From Mycolicibacterium xanthum (lineage in GTDB: Bacteria; Actinomycetota; Actinomycetes; Mycobacteriales; Mycobacteriaceae), in the NCBI RefSeq assembly GCF_019710635.1, contig NZ_JAIFZS010000050.1:33816-97815 (forward strand): a stretch of 64,000 nt of DNA. Reading direction: 5' to 3'. The translations under genes and the position numbers were made by a program. Shown here piece by piece: positions 24,547-32,828 of this stretch. Position 1 is the first letter of the stretch. Every line of letters begins with the position of its first letter. The notes beneath the pieces were generated by a model. The model was not told the DNA's origin and made no database searches. It worked only from the letters and a program-made list of their open reading frames with translations.

Positions 24547-25853
24547 CAGGCCGTCACCGCCGGGTTCGATCGGCGGTCCGGCGCTGGACCTGATTGGCGG
24601 CTCGCCGCCGGGTCTGATTGGCGGTTCACCGCCGTCGCGAAGGCGGATTTCTCCCGGCCGAGTTCGGCGCGGGCGATCGTGCGCATGTGCACCTCGTCGG
24701 GCCCGTCGAACAGGCGCATCGCGCGGTGCCAGCTGTAGAGCCGGGCCAGCGGGAAGTCGTCGGACACCCCGGCGCCGCCGTGCACCTGGATCGCGCGGTC
24801 GATCACGTTGCAGGCCACCTGCGGCGCGACCGCCTTGATCTGACTGACCAGCACGTGGGCTTCCTTGTTGCCGTGCTGGTCGATGGTCCACGCCGCCTTC
24901 TCGCAGAGCAGCCGGGCCTGGTCGATCTCGTTGCGCGACTTGGCGATCGATTCGCGCACCACGCCCTGCTCGGCCAGCGGCCTGCCGAAGGCGACCCGCG
25001 TCTGCACCCGGTCGATCATCAGCGCCAGCGCCCGCTCGGCCGCGCCCAGGGCACGCATGCAGTGGTGGATGCGGCCCGGCCCGAGCCGGGCCTGGGCGAT
25101 CGCGAAACCGGAACCCTCCTCGTCGAGCAGGTTCGACGACGGCACCCGCACGTTGTCGAAGGTGATCTCGCAGTGGCCGTGCTGGTCCTGCCAGCCGAAC
25201 ACCGGAAGGGAACGACTGATGGTGACCCCTGGTGTCTCGACGGGCACCAGGATCATCGACTGCTGCCGGTGGCTGGCCGCATCGGGGTTGGTGCGGCCCA
25301 TCACGATGAGGATCCTGCAGCGCGGATCGGCCGCGCCGGTGATCCACCACTTGCGCCCGTTGATGACGTAGTCCCCATTTCCCGCGCGATCGCGCTCAAT
25401 GGTCGTCTCGATGTTGCGGGCATCGCTGGAGGCCACCGCGGGTTCGGTCATCGCGAAGGCGCTGCGGATGTCGCCGGCCAGCAGCGGCTCGAGCCAGTCC
25501 TTGCGCTGCTGCTCGGTGGCGAACAGGTGCAGGGTCTCCATGTTGCCGGTATCGGGGGCGGCGCAGTTGGTGACCTCGGGGGCGATCTCCATGCTCCACC
25601 CGGTCAGCTCGGCCAGCGGCGCGTACTCCAGGTTCGACAACCCCGAGACCGACGGCAGGAACAGGTTCCACAGCCCCCGCTCCCTGGCCAGCACCTTGAG
25701 CTCTTCGACCACCGGCGGGACGGTGTGGTCGTCGGGGCCGGCCTCGAGGCGGTAGCGGTGGTACGACTCCTCGGCCGGAAACACGAACTCGGTCATGAAA
25801 TCGGTCAACCGCTCGTGGTAGTCCTGCGCCTTGGCTGACATCGCGAAGTCCAT
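24546..25853 (-). CDS. fadE2: Acyl-CoA dehydrogenase FadE2
   Basis: FAD-dependent alpha,beta-dehydrogenation of acyl-CoA. 435 residues with FAMTEPAVASSDARNIETTI, KWWITGAADPRCRILIVMG, RLGPGRIHHCMRALGAAERA and the C-terminal IQVHGGAGVSDDFPLARLY. Positionally and by family it equals Mtb Rv0154c. Oddly, the C-terminus ends in three tandem 8-residue repeats (see 24555-24626). It starts at ATG 25853 and overlaps ptbB. Confidence 0.87.
   Translation of the reverse strand: MDFAMSAKAQDYHERLTDFMTEFVFPAEESYHRYRLEAGPDDHTVPPVVEELKVLARERGLWNLFLPSVSGLSNLEYAPLAELTGWSMEIAPEVTNCAAPDTGNMETLHLFATEQQRKDWLEPLLAGDIRSAFAMTEPAVASSDARNIETTIERDRAGNGDYVINGRKWWITGAADPRCRILIVMGRTNPDAASHRQQSMILVPVETPGVTISRSLPVFGWQDQHGHCEITFDNVRVPSSNLLDEEGSGFAIAQARLGPGRIHHCMRALGAAERALALMIDRVQTRVAFGRPLAEQGVVRESIAKSRNEIDQARLLCEKAAWTIDQHGNKEAHVLVSQIKAVAPQVACNVIDRAIQVHGGAGVSDDFPLARLYSWHRAMRLFDGPDEVHMRTIARAELGREKSAFATAVNRQSDPAASRQSGPAPDRRSNPAVTA
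24555..24626 (-). repeat. 24-bp tandem repeat encoding the FadE2 C-terminus
   Basis: Three degenerate 24-bp units encode NRQSDPAA, SRQSGPAP and DRRSNPAV. Whole-codon periodicity keeps the frame. The units lie just before the final Thr-Ala and stop. Such a tail is outside the acyl-CoA dehydrogenase fold. Confidence 0.75.
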
Positions 25854-26024
25854 GCCCGTCACGATATGACACCCGTAAAGACGGGTCCTCCCCGGAGTGC
25901 ACCGCCCGGGGAGGGCCGTGTGCAGAGGCGGTCGCAGACGACTCGCCAGTCCCGGTGGTGACGGTGCGCCCGGTCTCCCGGGGGTGCGACCGCCGCGCAC
26001 CCGAGCCCGCCTCAGACACCCACG

Positions 26025-26059
26025 TTTTGCAGCAGAAGTGCGAGCAACTTCCTGCAAAA
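26025..26059 (-). terminator. Stem-loop beyond pntB
   Basis: TTTTGCAG-CA-GAAGT pairs with ACTTC-CTGCAAAA around a 7-nt GCGAGCA loop, with one 2-nt bulge. It lies about 31 bp past the pntB stop on the minus strand and carries a T-run on the exit side of that strand. The loop region (AGAAGTGCGAG) recalls loops of the 23-bp inverted-repeat family, but the arms differ. The rest of 25854-26089 shows no gene. Confidence 0.5.
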
Positions 26060-26089
26060 GGTGCGGATGTGGGAATTCTCGCTTGGTCG

Positions 26090-27529
26090 CTAGACCTTCG
26101 CGGAGACCGACAGCGCCGCGTTGATCGCGTCGACGCGGTCCTTGGCGTCACCGAAGAGCATCTGGGTGTTCTCGCGGAAGAACAGCGGGTTCTGCACCCC
26201 GGCGTAGCCGGAGGCCATGGACCGCTTGAACACGATCACGTTGCGGGCGTTCCACACCGTGAGCACCGGCATGCCGGCGATCGGACTGTTCGGGTCTTCC
26301 GTGGCCGCCGGGTTGACGGTGTCGTTGGCGCCGATGACCAGCACGACGTCGGTGTCGTCGAAGTCGTCGTTGATCTCGTCCATCTCCAGAACGATGTCGT
26401 AGGGCACCTTGGCCTCGGCCAGCAGCACGTTCATGTGCCCGGGCAGTCGTCCGGCGACGGGGTGGATGCCGAAGCGCACGTTGACGCCGCTCTGGCGCAA
26501 CCGCCGGGTGAGTTCGGCGACGCCGTACTGGGCTTGGGCGACGGCCATCCCGTAGCCCGGGGTGATGATCACCGAGTGGGCATTGGCGAGCAGTTCGGCC
26601 GCGCTCTCGGCGGTGATCTCCCGGGGTTCGCCGTAGTCGGTGTCGTCGGCCGGACCGGCCTCGATACCGAAGCCGCCGGCGATGACGGAGATGAAGGACC
26701 GGTTCATCGCCTTGCACATGATGTAGGACAGGTAGGCACCGGAGGACCCGACCAGCGCACCGGTGATGATCAGCAGGTCGTTGCCCAGCAGGAAGCCGGA
26801 TGCCGCGGCCGCCCAGCCGGAGTAGCTGTTGAGCATCGAGACCACCACCGGCATGTCGCCGCCGCCGATCGAGGCGACCAGATGCCAGCCCAGCAGCAGG
26901 GCCAGGACGGTGACCGCAATCAGCAGCCACAGCTGCGGGTCGATGACGAACCAGACTGTGAGCGCGACGAACACCACCAGCGCGCCGACGTTGAGGAAGT
27001 TCTTGCCGGGCAGCATCAACGGCGCGGACTTCATACGCGCCGAGAGCTTGAGGTTGGCCACGACGGAACCGGTGAATGTCACACCACCGATGAACACGCC
27101 GATGAACACCTCTGCCGAATGGATACCGAGCATGCCTTCACGGCCGAGCTGAAGCGCCTCGGCGCCGCCCAGCTCGCGCTCGACGTGCAGGTATCCGTTC
27201 CAGCCGACCAGCACGGCGGCCAACCCGACGAAGCTGTGCAGCAACGCGATCAGCTCCGGCATGCCGGTCATCTCGACGATGCGGGCCCGCCACAGCCCGA
27301 TCACCGCGCCGATGACCATGGCGCCGACCAGCAACCCCAGCCCGACCGGTTCGATGTGGCGGGCCAGAGCCAGTGCGATGGTCGCGATCAGGGCCACGGC
27401 CATCCCGGCGATGCCGAAGGTGTTGCCCGCGCGGGAGGTTTCATGCTTGGACAGCCCCGCCAGGGCGAGGATGAACAGCAGCGCGGCGACCACGTAGGCC
27501 GCGGTCGCGGTGGTTTCCAGACTCAGCAT
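26090..27529 (-). CDS. pntB: NAD(P) transhydrogenase subunit beta
   Basis: Part of the proton-pumping membrane transhydrogenase that exchanges hydride between NADH and NADP+. 479 residues: N-terminal membrane domain with about nine helices (for example AAYVVAALLFILALAGL, VALIATIALALARHI), then the NADP-binding domain III from about 300 with VIITPGYGMAVAQAQYG, FGIHPVAGRLPGHMNVLLAE and GANDTVNPAA. AGGAG lies 9 nt before ATG 27529; 5 nt after pntA. Same function as Mtb Rv0157. Confidence 0.93.
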   Translation of the reverse strand: MLSLETTATAAYVVAALLFILALAGLSKHETSRAGNTFGIAGMAVALIATIALALARHIEPVGLGLLVGAMVIGAVIGLWRARIVEMTGMPELIALLHSFVGLAAVLVGWNGYLHVERELGGAEALQLGREGMLGIHSAEVFIGVFIGGVTFTGSVVANLKLSARMKSAPLMLPGKNFLNVGALVVFVALTVWFVIDPQLWLLIAVTVLALLLGWHLVASIGGGDMPVVVSMLNSYSGWAAAASGFLLGNDLLIITGALVGSSGAYLSYIMCKAMNRSFISVIAGGFGIEAGPADDTDYGEPREITAESAAELLANAHSVIITPGYGMAVAQAQYGVAELTRRLRQSGVNVRFGIHPVAGRLPGHMNVLLAEAKVPYDIVLEMDEINDDFDDTDVVLVIGANDTVNPAATEDPNSPIAGMPVLTVWNARNVIVFKRSMASGYAGVQNPLFFRENTQMLFGDAKDRVDAINAALSVSAKV

Positions 27530-27534
27530 GGGTG

Positions 27535-29067
27535 CTAGCTCCTCGAGAACATGGCCAGCATGCGGCGGGTCACCGCGAAGCCGCCGAAGATGTTGATGCT
27601 GGCGAGCAGGATGGCCGCGAAACTGATGGCGGTGATCACGGTGTTGCCGTGGCCGATCTGCAGTAGCGCCCCGACGACGATGATGCCCGAGATCGCGTTG
27701 GTCACCGACATCAGCGGGGTGTGTAGCGCGTGGTGCACATTGCCGATGACGTAGTAACCGATCACGATCGCCAGCGCGAACACCGTCAGGTGCACCTGAA
27801 GCGCGGCCGGGGACAGCGCAATCAACGCGAACAGCAGCGCCGCGGCGGTGAACGTGATGCCCAGCCGGCGGCCCGTCGTCATGGGCTTCTTCTCGGGCTT
27901 GGCCACCGGCGCCTCGGCGGCCTTGACCGCGGGCGCTGCCGACACCTGCACCGGCGGGGGCGGCCAGGTGATCTCACCGTGGCGGACCACCGTCACCGAG
28001 CGCTGGACCACGTCGTCGAAGTCCAGCGTGAGCTGGCCGTCCTTCTCGGGGGTGAGCAGCTTGAGCAGGTTCACCAGGTTGGTGCCGTACAGCTGCGAGG
28101 CCTGAGCGGGCAGGCGCCCGGCCAGGTCGGTGTAGCCGATGATCGTCACCCCGTTGTCCGTGACGACAGCCCGGTCCTTGACGGTGCCTTCGACGTTGCC
28201 CCCATTACCGGCGGCCATGTCGACGATGACGCTGCCGGCCTTCATCGAGGCGACCATGCCGGCGGTGATGATGCGCGGCGCCGGCTTACCGGGGATCAGC
28301 GCGGTGGTGATGATGATGTCGACGTCCTTGGCGAGCTCGGCGTACAGGGCGGCCTCGCGGGCCTTGTAGTCCTCGCCCATCTCCTTGGCGTAGCCGGTGG
28401 CCGACACCTCGGCCGCCGCCGGATCGACCGAGACGTATTCGCCGCCGAGAGACTGCACCTGATCGGCGACCTCGGGCCGCGGGTCGGTGGCCTTCACGAT
28501 GGCCCCCAGGCTGCCCGCGGCGCCGATCGCAGCCAGTCCGGCCACACCGGCGCCGACCACCAGCACCTTGGCCGGGGGCACTTTGCCGGCCGCGGTGACC
28601 TGCCCGGTGAAGAATCGGCCGAAGGTGTGCGCGGCCTCGACGACGGCGCGGTACCCCGCGATGTTGGCCATCGAGGACAACACATCCAGCGACTGCGCGC
28701 GGGAGATGCGGGGGACGGCCTCCATCGCCAACGCGGTGATCTGCCGGGTACCCAGCTCCTCGACCAGCTCGGGCCGCAGCGCGGGGGAGAGCAGGCCCAC
28801 CACGGTCGCGCCGTCGCGCAACGCCGCGATCTCGGGACTGGTCGGCGCGTTGACCTTCAGCACCACATCCGCCGCCCACACCTGCTCGGTGGCACCGACG
28901 TCCGCGCCGGCTTCGGTGAAGGCCTGGTCGGAGAAACTCGCCGCCGCACCTGCGCCGGACTCGACCACCACCGAGTAGCCGAGCTTGATCAGCTGGCTGA
29001 CCGTGGCAGGTGTGGCCGCGACGCGCGTCTCACCTGGTGAGGACTCTCTCGGTATCCCGATGATCAT
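27535..29067 (-). CDS. pntA: NAD(P) transhydrogenase subunit alpha, full-length
   Basis: 510 residues: an NAD-binding domain I (MIIGIPRESSPGETRVAATP; VLVVGAGVAGLAAIGAA), an Ala/Pro/Lys linker at about 370-400, then membrane helices (LGITFTAAALLFALIALSPA, LTVFALAIVIGYYVIGNVHH, AISGIIVVGALLQIGHG). In Mtb the same parts are two proteins, PntAa and PntAb; here they are fused as in Escherichia coli. Upstream of pntB. In Mtb I recall pnt lying divergent from fadE2, whereas here both are on the minus strand. Confidence 0.92.
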   Translation of the reverse strand: MIIGIPRESSPGETRVAATPATVSQLIKLGYSVVVESGAGAAASFSDQAFTEAGADVGATEQVWAADVVLKVNAPTSPEIAALRDGATVVGLLSPALRPELVEELGTRQITALAMEAVPRISRAQSLDVLSSMANIAGYRAVVEAAHTFGRFFTGQVTAAGKVPPAKVLVVGAGVAGLAAIGAAGSLGAIVKATDPRPEVADQVQSLGGEYVSVDPAAAEVSATGYAKEMGEDYKAREAALYAELAKDVDIIITTALIPGKPAPRIITAGMVASMKAGSVIVDMAAGNGGNVEGTVKDRAVVTDNGVTIIGYTDLAGRLPAQASQLYGTNLVNLLKLLTPEKDGQLTLDFDDVVQRSVTVVRHGEITWPPPPVQVSAAPAVKAAEAPVAKPEKKPMTTGRRLGITFTAAALLFALIALSPAALQVHLTVFALAIVIGYYVIGNVHHALHTPLMSVTNAISGIIVVGALLQIGHGNTVITAISFAAILLASINIFGGFAVTRRMLAMFSRS

Positions 29068-29432
29068 CGATTTCGATCCGATCTAGGCTCTGCTCGCGGT
29101 GCGGCCGGAGCGCTTCCGGCGCCGGCATTGCTTGGTCTTGGACGTTTGGGAAATGCAAGTGTAAGAGGTCAGGCGCATCTGTCGCGCACTCGTAAGCTGC
29201 TGCGCGGGACTCCGCCCAGCGTGAGCGCGGTCGCCGGAATTTTTCTGAACACGACACGCCACGCCGGAACGGTCGCCACAGACGTCACAGTGGCCCCGGG
29301 TGTTCCGACTTCGACGAATGTGTCCGGTGGCGCGTTCTGCTGCCGCGGCCTGGGTGGGCGGATCTCGGAACGGCACCGATACGGCATCGAGTTCCGCCGC
29401 CCCGGTGCGCCCCACCGGGGCCGCACCCCACC
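29068..29432. other. Intergenic region between divergent pntA and the Cys-rich gene
   Basis: 365 bp without a convincing gene. It should hold the pntA promoter (reading left) and that of the gene at 29433. A CTAGAT-type sequence lies about 15 nt before the pntA start but is weak. A plus-strand ORF (29128-29436) crosses it but has ordinary base composition at codon third positions and no ribosome site, so I do not call it. Confidence 0.5.
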
Positions 29433-29888
29433 ATGACAAAGATGAGCATGGTGGTCGAACGCGGGCTGGCGCGCTGCCCGCGATGTGTGTCGATGGCGGA
29501 CTACGTCTTCATCGAGTTCTCTGCGGAGGTGTATTCCGGCATGCTGCGTTACGAAGTGCGCTGCCGCAAGTGTGGGGAGTGCTACGGCGAGGAGAGTCGG
29601 CCGACGGTGCATGCCGCGGTCGTCGTCGCCGAACCGCCGATCGTGTGGCCGCCCGACTGCGAGCCGGTTCCACCGCGGGACCGGCGCGCCGAGCTTCGGC
29701 AACGGGCCGCCGAGCTACGACATCGGACGGCCGAGGTCGCTGCCCGGGCGCGTACGGAGGGCACTCGGGCCCGGGACGAGACGACGAAGTGGGTCACGAA
29801 GTCGGTCCAGAAGGCGCGCACGATCCGGCCCGCGGACTGGTTCCGGCGCGACGAGGCTCAGACGGGCGGCGTTCAGACCGGCGGATAG
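29433..29888 (+). CDS. Hypothetical Cys-rich (zinc-ribbon-like) protein
   Basis: 151 residues. Cys15 and Cys18 (CPRC), then Cys44, Cys47 and Cys50 (CRKCGEC), form a two-knuckle pattern likely to bind zinc. The middle (about 90-135) is a highly charged Arg/Glu/Ala helix with heptad-like spacing (RAELRQRAAELRHRTAEV), suggesting a coiled coil. Several ATGs lie at the start; ATG 29433 is the first. Its 3' end overlaps a 36-residue gene on the other strand by 16 bp. Not assigned to a family. Confidence 0.65.
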   Translation: MTKMSMVVERGLARCPRCVSMADYVFIEFSAEVYSGMLRYEVRCRKCGECYGEESRPTVHAAVVVAEPPIVWPPDCEPVPPRDRRAELRQRAAELRHRTAEVAARARTEGTRARDETTKWVTKSVQKARTIRPADWFRRDEAQTGGVQTGG

Positions 29889-29983
29889 GACGGCGGCGGA
29901 TACACCCCGCGCAGGATCCACGCGAACCAGTTGATGCCGTACTCCAGCTCATCGCTGGCGTCGTAGTCCGGATTCGGGTCCAT
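29873..29983 (-). CDS. Very small protein, 36 aa (Rv0157A position)
   Basis: ATG 29983 follows GAGAGGTGG, a good ribosome site, and encodes MDPNPDYDASDELEYGINWF then AWILRGVYPPP and a Pro/Tyr tail. The acidic N-terminus, amphipathic Trp/Phe-rich centre and Pro-rich end look like a real short peptide, and GC3 is high. Mtb has a tiny annotated gene, Rv0157A, between pntB (Rv0157) and the TetR gene Rv0158; this is the matching position, though I cannot check the sequence. Function unknown. Confidence 0.5.
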   Translation of the reverse strand: MDPNPDYDASDELEYGINWFAWILRGVYPPPSYPPV

Positions 29984-30076
29984 TTCGCCACCTCTCCGTC
30001 TCCGCCCGCTGAACGGCGGCTGCCGGCAAGTCTAGACCGACAGCACCCGCGGCAACATGGCAACGGCCTAGACTGA

Positions 30077-30123
30077 ACCAACCAGTTAGTAGACTGCCCC
30101 CTGCGGTGGGCCCTGCCTATAGT
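30077..30123 (+). promoter_or_regulatory. TetR gene promoter: operator-like repeat and -10
   Basis: ACCAAC-CA-GTTAGT (30077-30090) is a 6-bp inverted repeat with one mismatch. TATAGT (30118-30123) is a near-consensus -10 ending 8 nt before ATG 30132, so the mRNA is probably leaderless. No clear -35. Confidence 0.5.
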
Positions 30124-30131
30124 GAGTCGCC

Positions 30132-30791
30132 ATGTCTGAAACCGTCACGACCAACGGGATGTCTCGCCGCGAGGAATTGTTGGCCGTGGCCACGAAGCTG
30201 TTCGCCGCGCGTGGCTACCACGGCACCCGGATGGACGACGTCGCCGACGCGGTCGGCCTGAACAAGGCGACCGTCTACCACTACTACGCCAGCAAGTCGC
30301 TGATCCTCTACGACATCTACAAGGGAGCCGCGGACTTCACCGTCGATGCGCTGCACGACGATCCGACCGCCTCGGCGCGCGAGACCATCTACCACTTCAC
30401 CCGGCGGCTGCTGGTCGGCATCGCCGGCAACATCGAGCGGGCCGCGGTCTACTTCCAGGAAGGCCCCTACATCACCGAGTGGTTCACCGAGGAACAGGTC
30501 GCCTACATCCGGGAGAAGGAAACCCAGGTCTACGAGCATGTGCGTGACGTGATCGACCGGGGCATCGCCAGCGGCGAGTTCTACGAGTGCGACTCGCACG
30601 TGCTGGCGCTGGGATACATCGGCATGACGCTGGGCTCCTACCGGTGGCTGCGCCCGCACGGGCGGCGCACCGCGCAGGAGATCGCGGTCGAGTTCAGCAC
30701 GGCGCTGCTGCGCGGCCTGATCCGTGACGACGAAGTCCGGCAGACCTCGCCGCTGGGCGCGGACCTGGCCGCCGGCAGCGCATCGGCGTAG
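30132..30791 (+). CDS. TetR-family transcriptional regulator (Rv0158 position)
   Basis: 219 residues. HTH at about 13-58 (LLAVATKLFAARGYHGTRMD, VADAVGLNKATVYHYYASK), then a helical acyl-CoA-type effector domain (YFQEGPYITEWFTEEQVAYI). Similar in layout to TetR regulators of fatty acid or sterol degradation. It lies 6 nt before a large acyl-CoA dehydrogenase gene on the same strand, so it probably represses that gene and itself. Position equals Mtb Rv0158. Confidence 0.85.
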   Translation: MSETVTTNGMSRREELLAVATKLFAARGYHGTRMDDVADAVGLNKATVYHYYASKSLILYDIYKGAADFTVDALHDDPTASARETIYHFTRRLLVGIAGNIERAAVYFQEGPYITEWFTEEQVAYIREKETQVYEHVRDVIDRGIASGEFYECDSHVLALGYIGMTLGSYRWLRPHGRRTAQEIAVEFSTALLRGLIRDDEVRQTSPLGADLAAGSASA

Positions 30792-30797
30792 CCGACC

Positions 30798-32594
30798 GTG
30801 AGGTCCACGCTGCTCTCCCGCCGGGACCTGGACTTCCTGCTCTACGAGTGGCTGCGGGTCGAGGAGCTGACCGCGCGCAAGCGCTTCGCCGAGCACTCCC
30901 GCGAGACCTTCGACGGGGTGCTCGACCTGTGCGAGCAGCTGGCCACGAGGTACTTCGCCCCGCACAACAAGACCAGCGACGCGCACGAGCCGACGTTCGA
31001 CGGTCGGACCGTCACCGTCATCCCCGAGGTGAAGGAGGCGCTGGACGCCTTCGCGGCCGCCGATCTGCTCGGCATGGGAATGGACGAGTCGCTCGGTGGC
31101 GCGCAGCTGCCCGCGACCGTCGCCCAGGCCGGGTTCGCGTGGCTGTCGGCGGCCAACATCGCCACGGCCGGCTACCTGATGCTGACCATCGCCAACGCCA
31201 ACCTGCTCGCCGAGTTCGGCAGCGCCGAACAGATCGAGATGTTCGTGCGGCCGATGCTGGCCGGGCGGTTCTCGGGGACCATGGCGCTCTCCGAGACCCA
31301 GGCGGGGTCCTCGCTGGCCGACATCACCACCCGCGCCGAACCCCGCGCCGACGGCTGCTACCGGCTGTTCGGCTCCAAGATGTGGATCTCGGGTGCCGAG
31401 CATGAGATGACCGAGAACATCGTCAACCTGGTGCTGGCCAAGATCCCCGGAGCGCCGGCCGGAACGCGGGGCATCTCGCTGTTCGTCGTGCCGAAGTTCT
31501 TGGTCGGCGCCGACGGTGCGGTCGGAGAGCGCAACGACGTCGTGCTGGCCGGGCTGAACCACAAGATGGGCCAGCGCGGCATCACCAACACCGTGCTGAA
31601 CTTCGGCGAAGGCGTGCACCGGCCCGGCGGCGAAGCGGGTGCGGTCGGTTACCTGGTCGGCGAGCCGAACCGCGGCCTGGCCTGCATGTTCCGGATGATG
31701 AACGAGGCCCGACTCGGTGTCGGGATGGGCGCCGTTGCGCTCGGCTACACCGGATACCTCAAGTCGCTGGCCTACGCGAGGGACCGCCCACAGGGCAGGC
31801 CGGTCACCGCCAAGGACCCGGCCGCCCCTCAGGTGCCGATCATCGCGCACCCCGATGTGAAGCGAATGCTGCTGGCGCAGAAGGCGTACGTCGAAGGGGG
31901 GCTGGCGTTGGCGCTGTACTGCGCGAACCTCGTCGACGTCCAGCGCAGCGCCGAGAAGCCGGCCGAGGCCGACCGCGCCGGCCTGCTGCTCGACCTGCTG
32001 ACCCCGATCGCCAAGAGTTGGCCCTCGCAGTGGTGCCTGGAGGCCAACAACCTGGCGATCCAGGTGCACGGCGGGTACGGCTACACCCGCGAATACGACG
32101 TCGAACAGCACTACCGGGACAACCGGCTCAACCCGATCCACGAGGGCACACACGGAATACAGAGCCTGGATCTGTTGGGTCGCAAGGTGATTGCGCATGA
32201 CGGTGCCGCGCTGGCGGAGTTCGCCTCGGCGGTCGGGACGACGGTGCGGGCGGCCGAGGCGCTCGGCGGGGACACCGCGGAGATGGCCACCCGGCTCGAC
32301 GCCTCGGTGCGCCGGCTCGTCTCGGTCACCGCCGCGATGTTCGGCCCTGGCGACGTCGAGGCGGCGCTGGCCAACAGCGTCGTCTACCTCGAGGCGTTCG
32401 GGCACATCACCGTCGCGTGGATGTGGCTGCAGCAGGCGCTGGCCTGTGCCGGGCGCGACGGCGACTTCTACTACGGCAAGCGGCAGGCCGCGCGGTTCTT
32501 CTTCCGGTACGAATTGCCCAGGACCGCAGCGCAACTCGACCTGCTGGAAAGCCTGGACCGCACCACGCTGGAGATGCGCGACGCCTGGTTCTGA
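30798..32594 (+). CDS. Large acyl-CoA dehydrogenase (DmdC-like)
   Basis: 598 residues, well above the 380-400 of ordinary acyl-CoA dehydrogenases. It has the N-terminal helical part, GTMALSETQAGSSLADITT, KMWISGAEHEMTENIVNLVL and, near residue 450, YGYTREYDVEQHYRDNRLNP with HEGTHGIQSLDLLGRK, where the Glu is at the catalytic-base position of long-form enzymes. A C-terminal extension of about 130 residues follows, as in methylthiopropanoyl-CoA dehydrogenase DmdC and related FadE proteins. GTG 30798, 6 nt after the TetR stop. The acyl substrate is not known. Confidence 0.87.
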   Translation: MRSTLLSRRDLDFLLYEWLRVEELTARKRFAEHSRETFDGVLDLCEQLATRYFAPHNKTSDAHEPTFDGRTVTVIPEVKEALDAFAAADLLGMGMDESLGGAQLPATVAQAGFAWLSAANIATAGYLMLTIANANLLAEFGSAEQIEMFVRPMLAGRFSGTMALSETQAGSSLADITTRAEPRADGCYRLFGSKMWISGAEHEMTENIVNLVLAKIPGAPAGTRGISLFVVPKFLVGADGAVGERNDVVLAGLNHKMGQRGITNTVLNFGEGVHRPGGEAGAVGYLVGEPNRGLACMFRMMNEARLGVGMGAVALGYTGYLKSLAYARDRPQGRPVTAKDPAAPQVPIIAHPDVKRMLLAQKAYVEGGLALALYCANLVDVQRSAEKPAEADRAGLLLDLLTPIAKSWPSQWCLEANNLAIQVHGGYGYTREYDVEQHYRDNRLNPIHEGTHGIQSLDLLGRKVIAHDGAALAEFASAVGTTVRAAEALGGDTAEMATRLDASVRRLVSVTAAMFGPGDVEAALANSVVYLEAFGHITVAWMWLQQALACAGRDGDFYYGKRQAARFFFRYELPRTAAQLDLLESLDRTTLEMRDAWF

Positions 32595-32612
32595 AGGCGC
32601 CGGAAGGCCCGG

Positions 32613-32804
32613 TCAGCGCAGCCGCGCGGATCGCGGCTCAATCCGGCACGTCGAAGTGGGAGCCGCCGTCCTCGCGGCCGATGGCCACGCTCGTCCTTCG
32701 GCCAGATCGGTGCTGTCGAAACGGGAACCGCCTTCGGGAACCGGCTGCGCAGGGTCGGAAATCGAGACGCCCGGAAGCGCTTCGGAGGGAGTTGTCGAGG
32801 TCAT
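32613..32804 (-). CDS. Possible small gene, perhaps frameshifted
   Basis: ATG 32804 opens a 63-codon frame beginning MTSTTPSEALPG and containing PEGGSRFDSTDLAEGR. A neighbouring frame further on reads SVAIGREDGGSHFDVPD and stops near 32640, so GGSxFD occurs twice, once in each frame, from a duplicated stretch of about 20 bp. A one-base indel near 32690 would join them into one protein of about 56 residues. No ribosome site. Divergent from the SRPBCC gene. It may also be non-coding. Confidence 0.25.
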   Translation of the reverse strand: MTSTTPSEALPGVSISDPAQPVPEGGSRFDSTDLAEGRAWPSAARTAAPTSTCRIEPRSARLR

Positions 32805-32828
32805 GGCGTCAGTCGATATGCTCGGCCC

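Noticed and set aside
26025..26059. Fourth member of the 23-bp inverted-repeat family
   Set aside because: The loop is similar but the arms are different, so I list it only as a stem-loop terminator.
29128..29436. 102-codon plus-strand ORF ending in ATGA overlap with the Cys-rich gene
   Set aside because: Weak third-position bias, no ribosome site and no recognisable domain; the overlap may be chance.
30117..32534. 805-codon minus-strand open frame
   Set aside because: Antisense of TetR and the acyl-CoA dehydrogenase, both with clear motifs; composition is that of a shadow frame.
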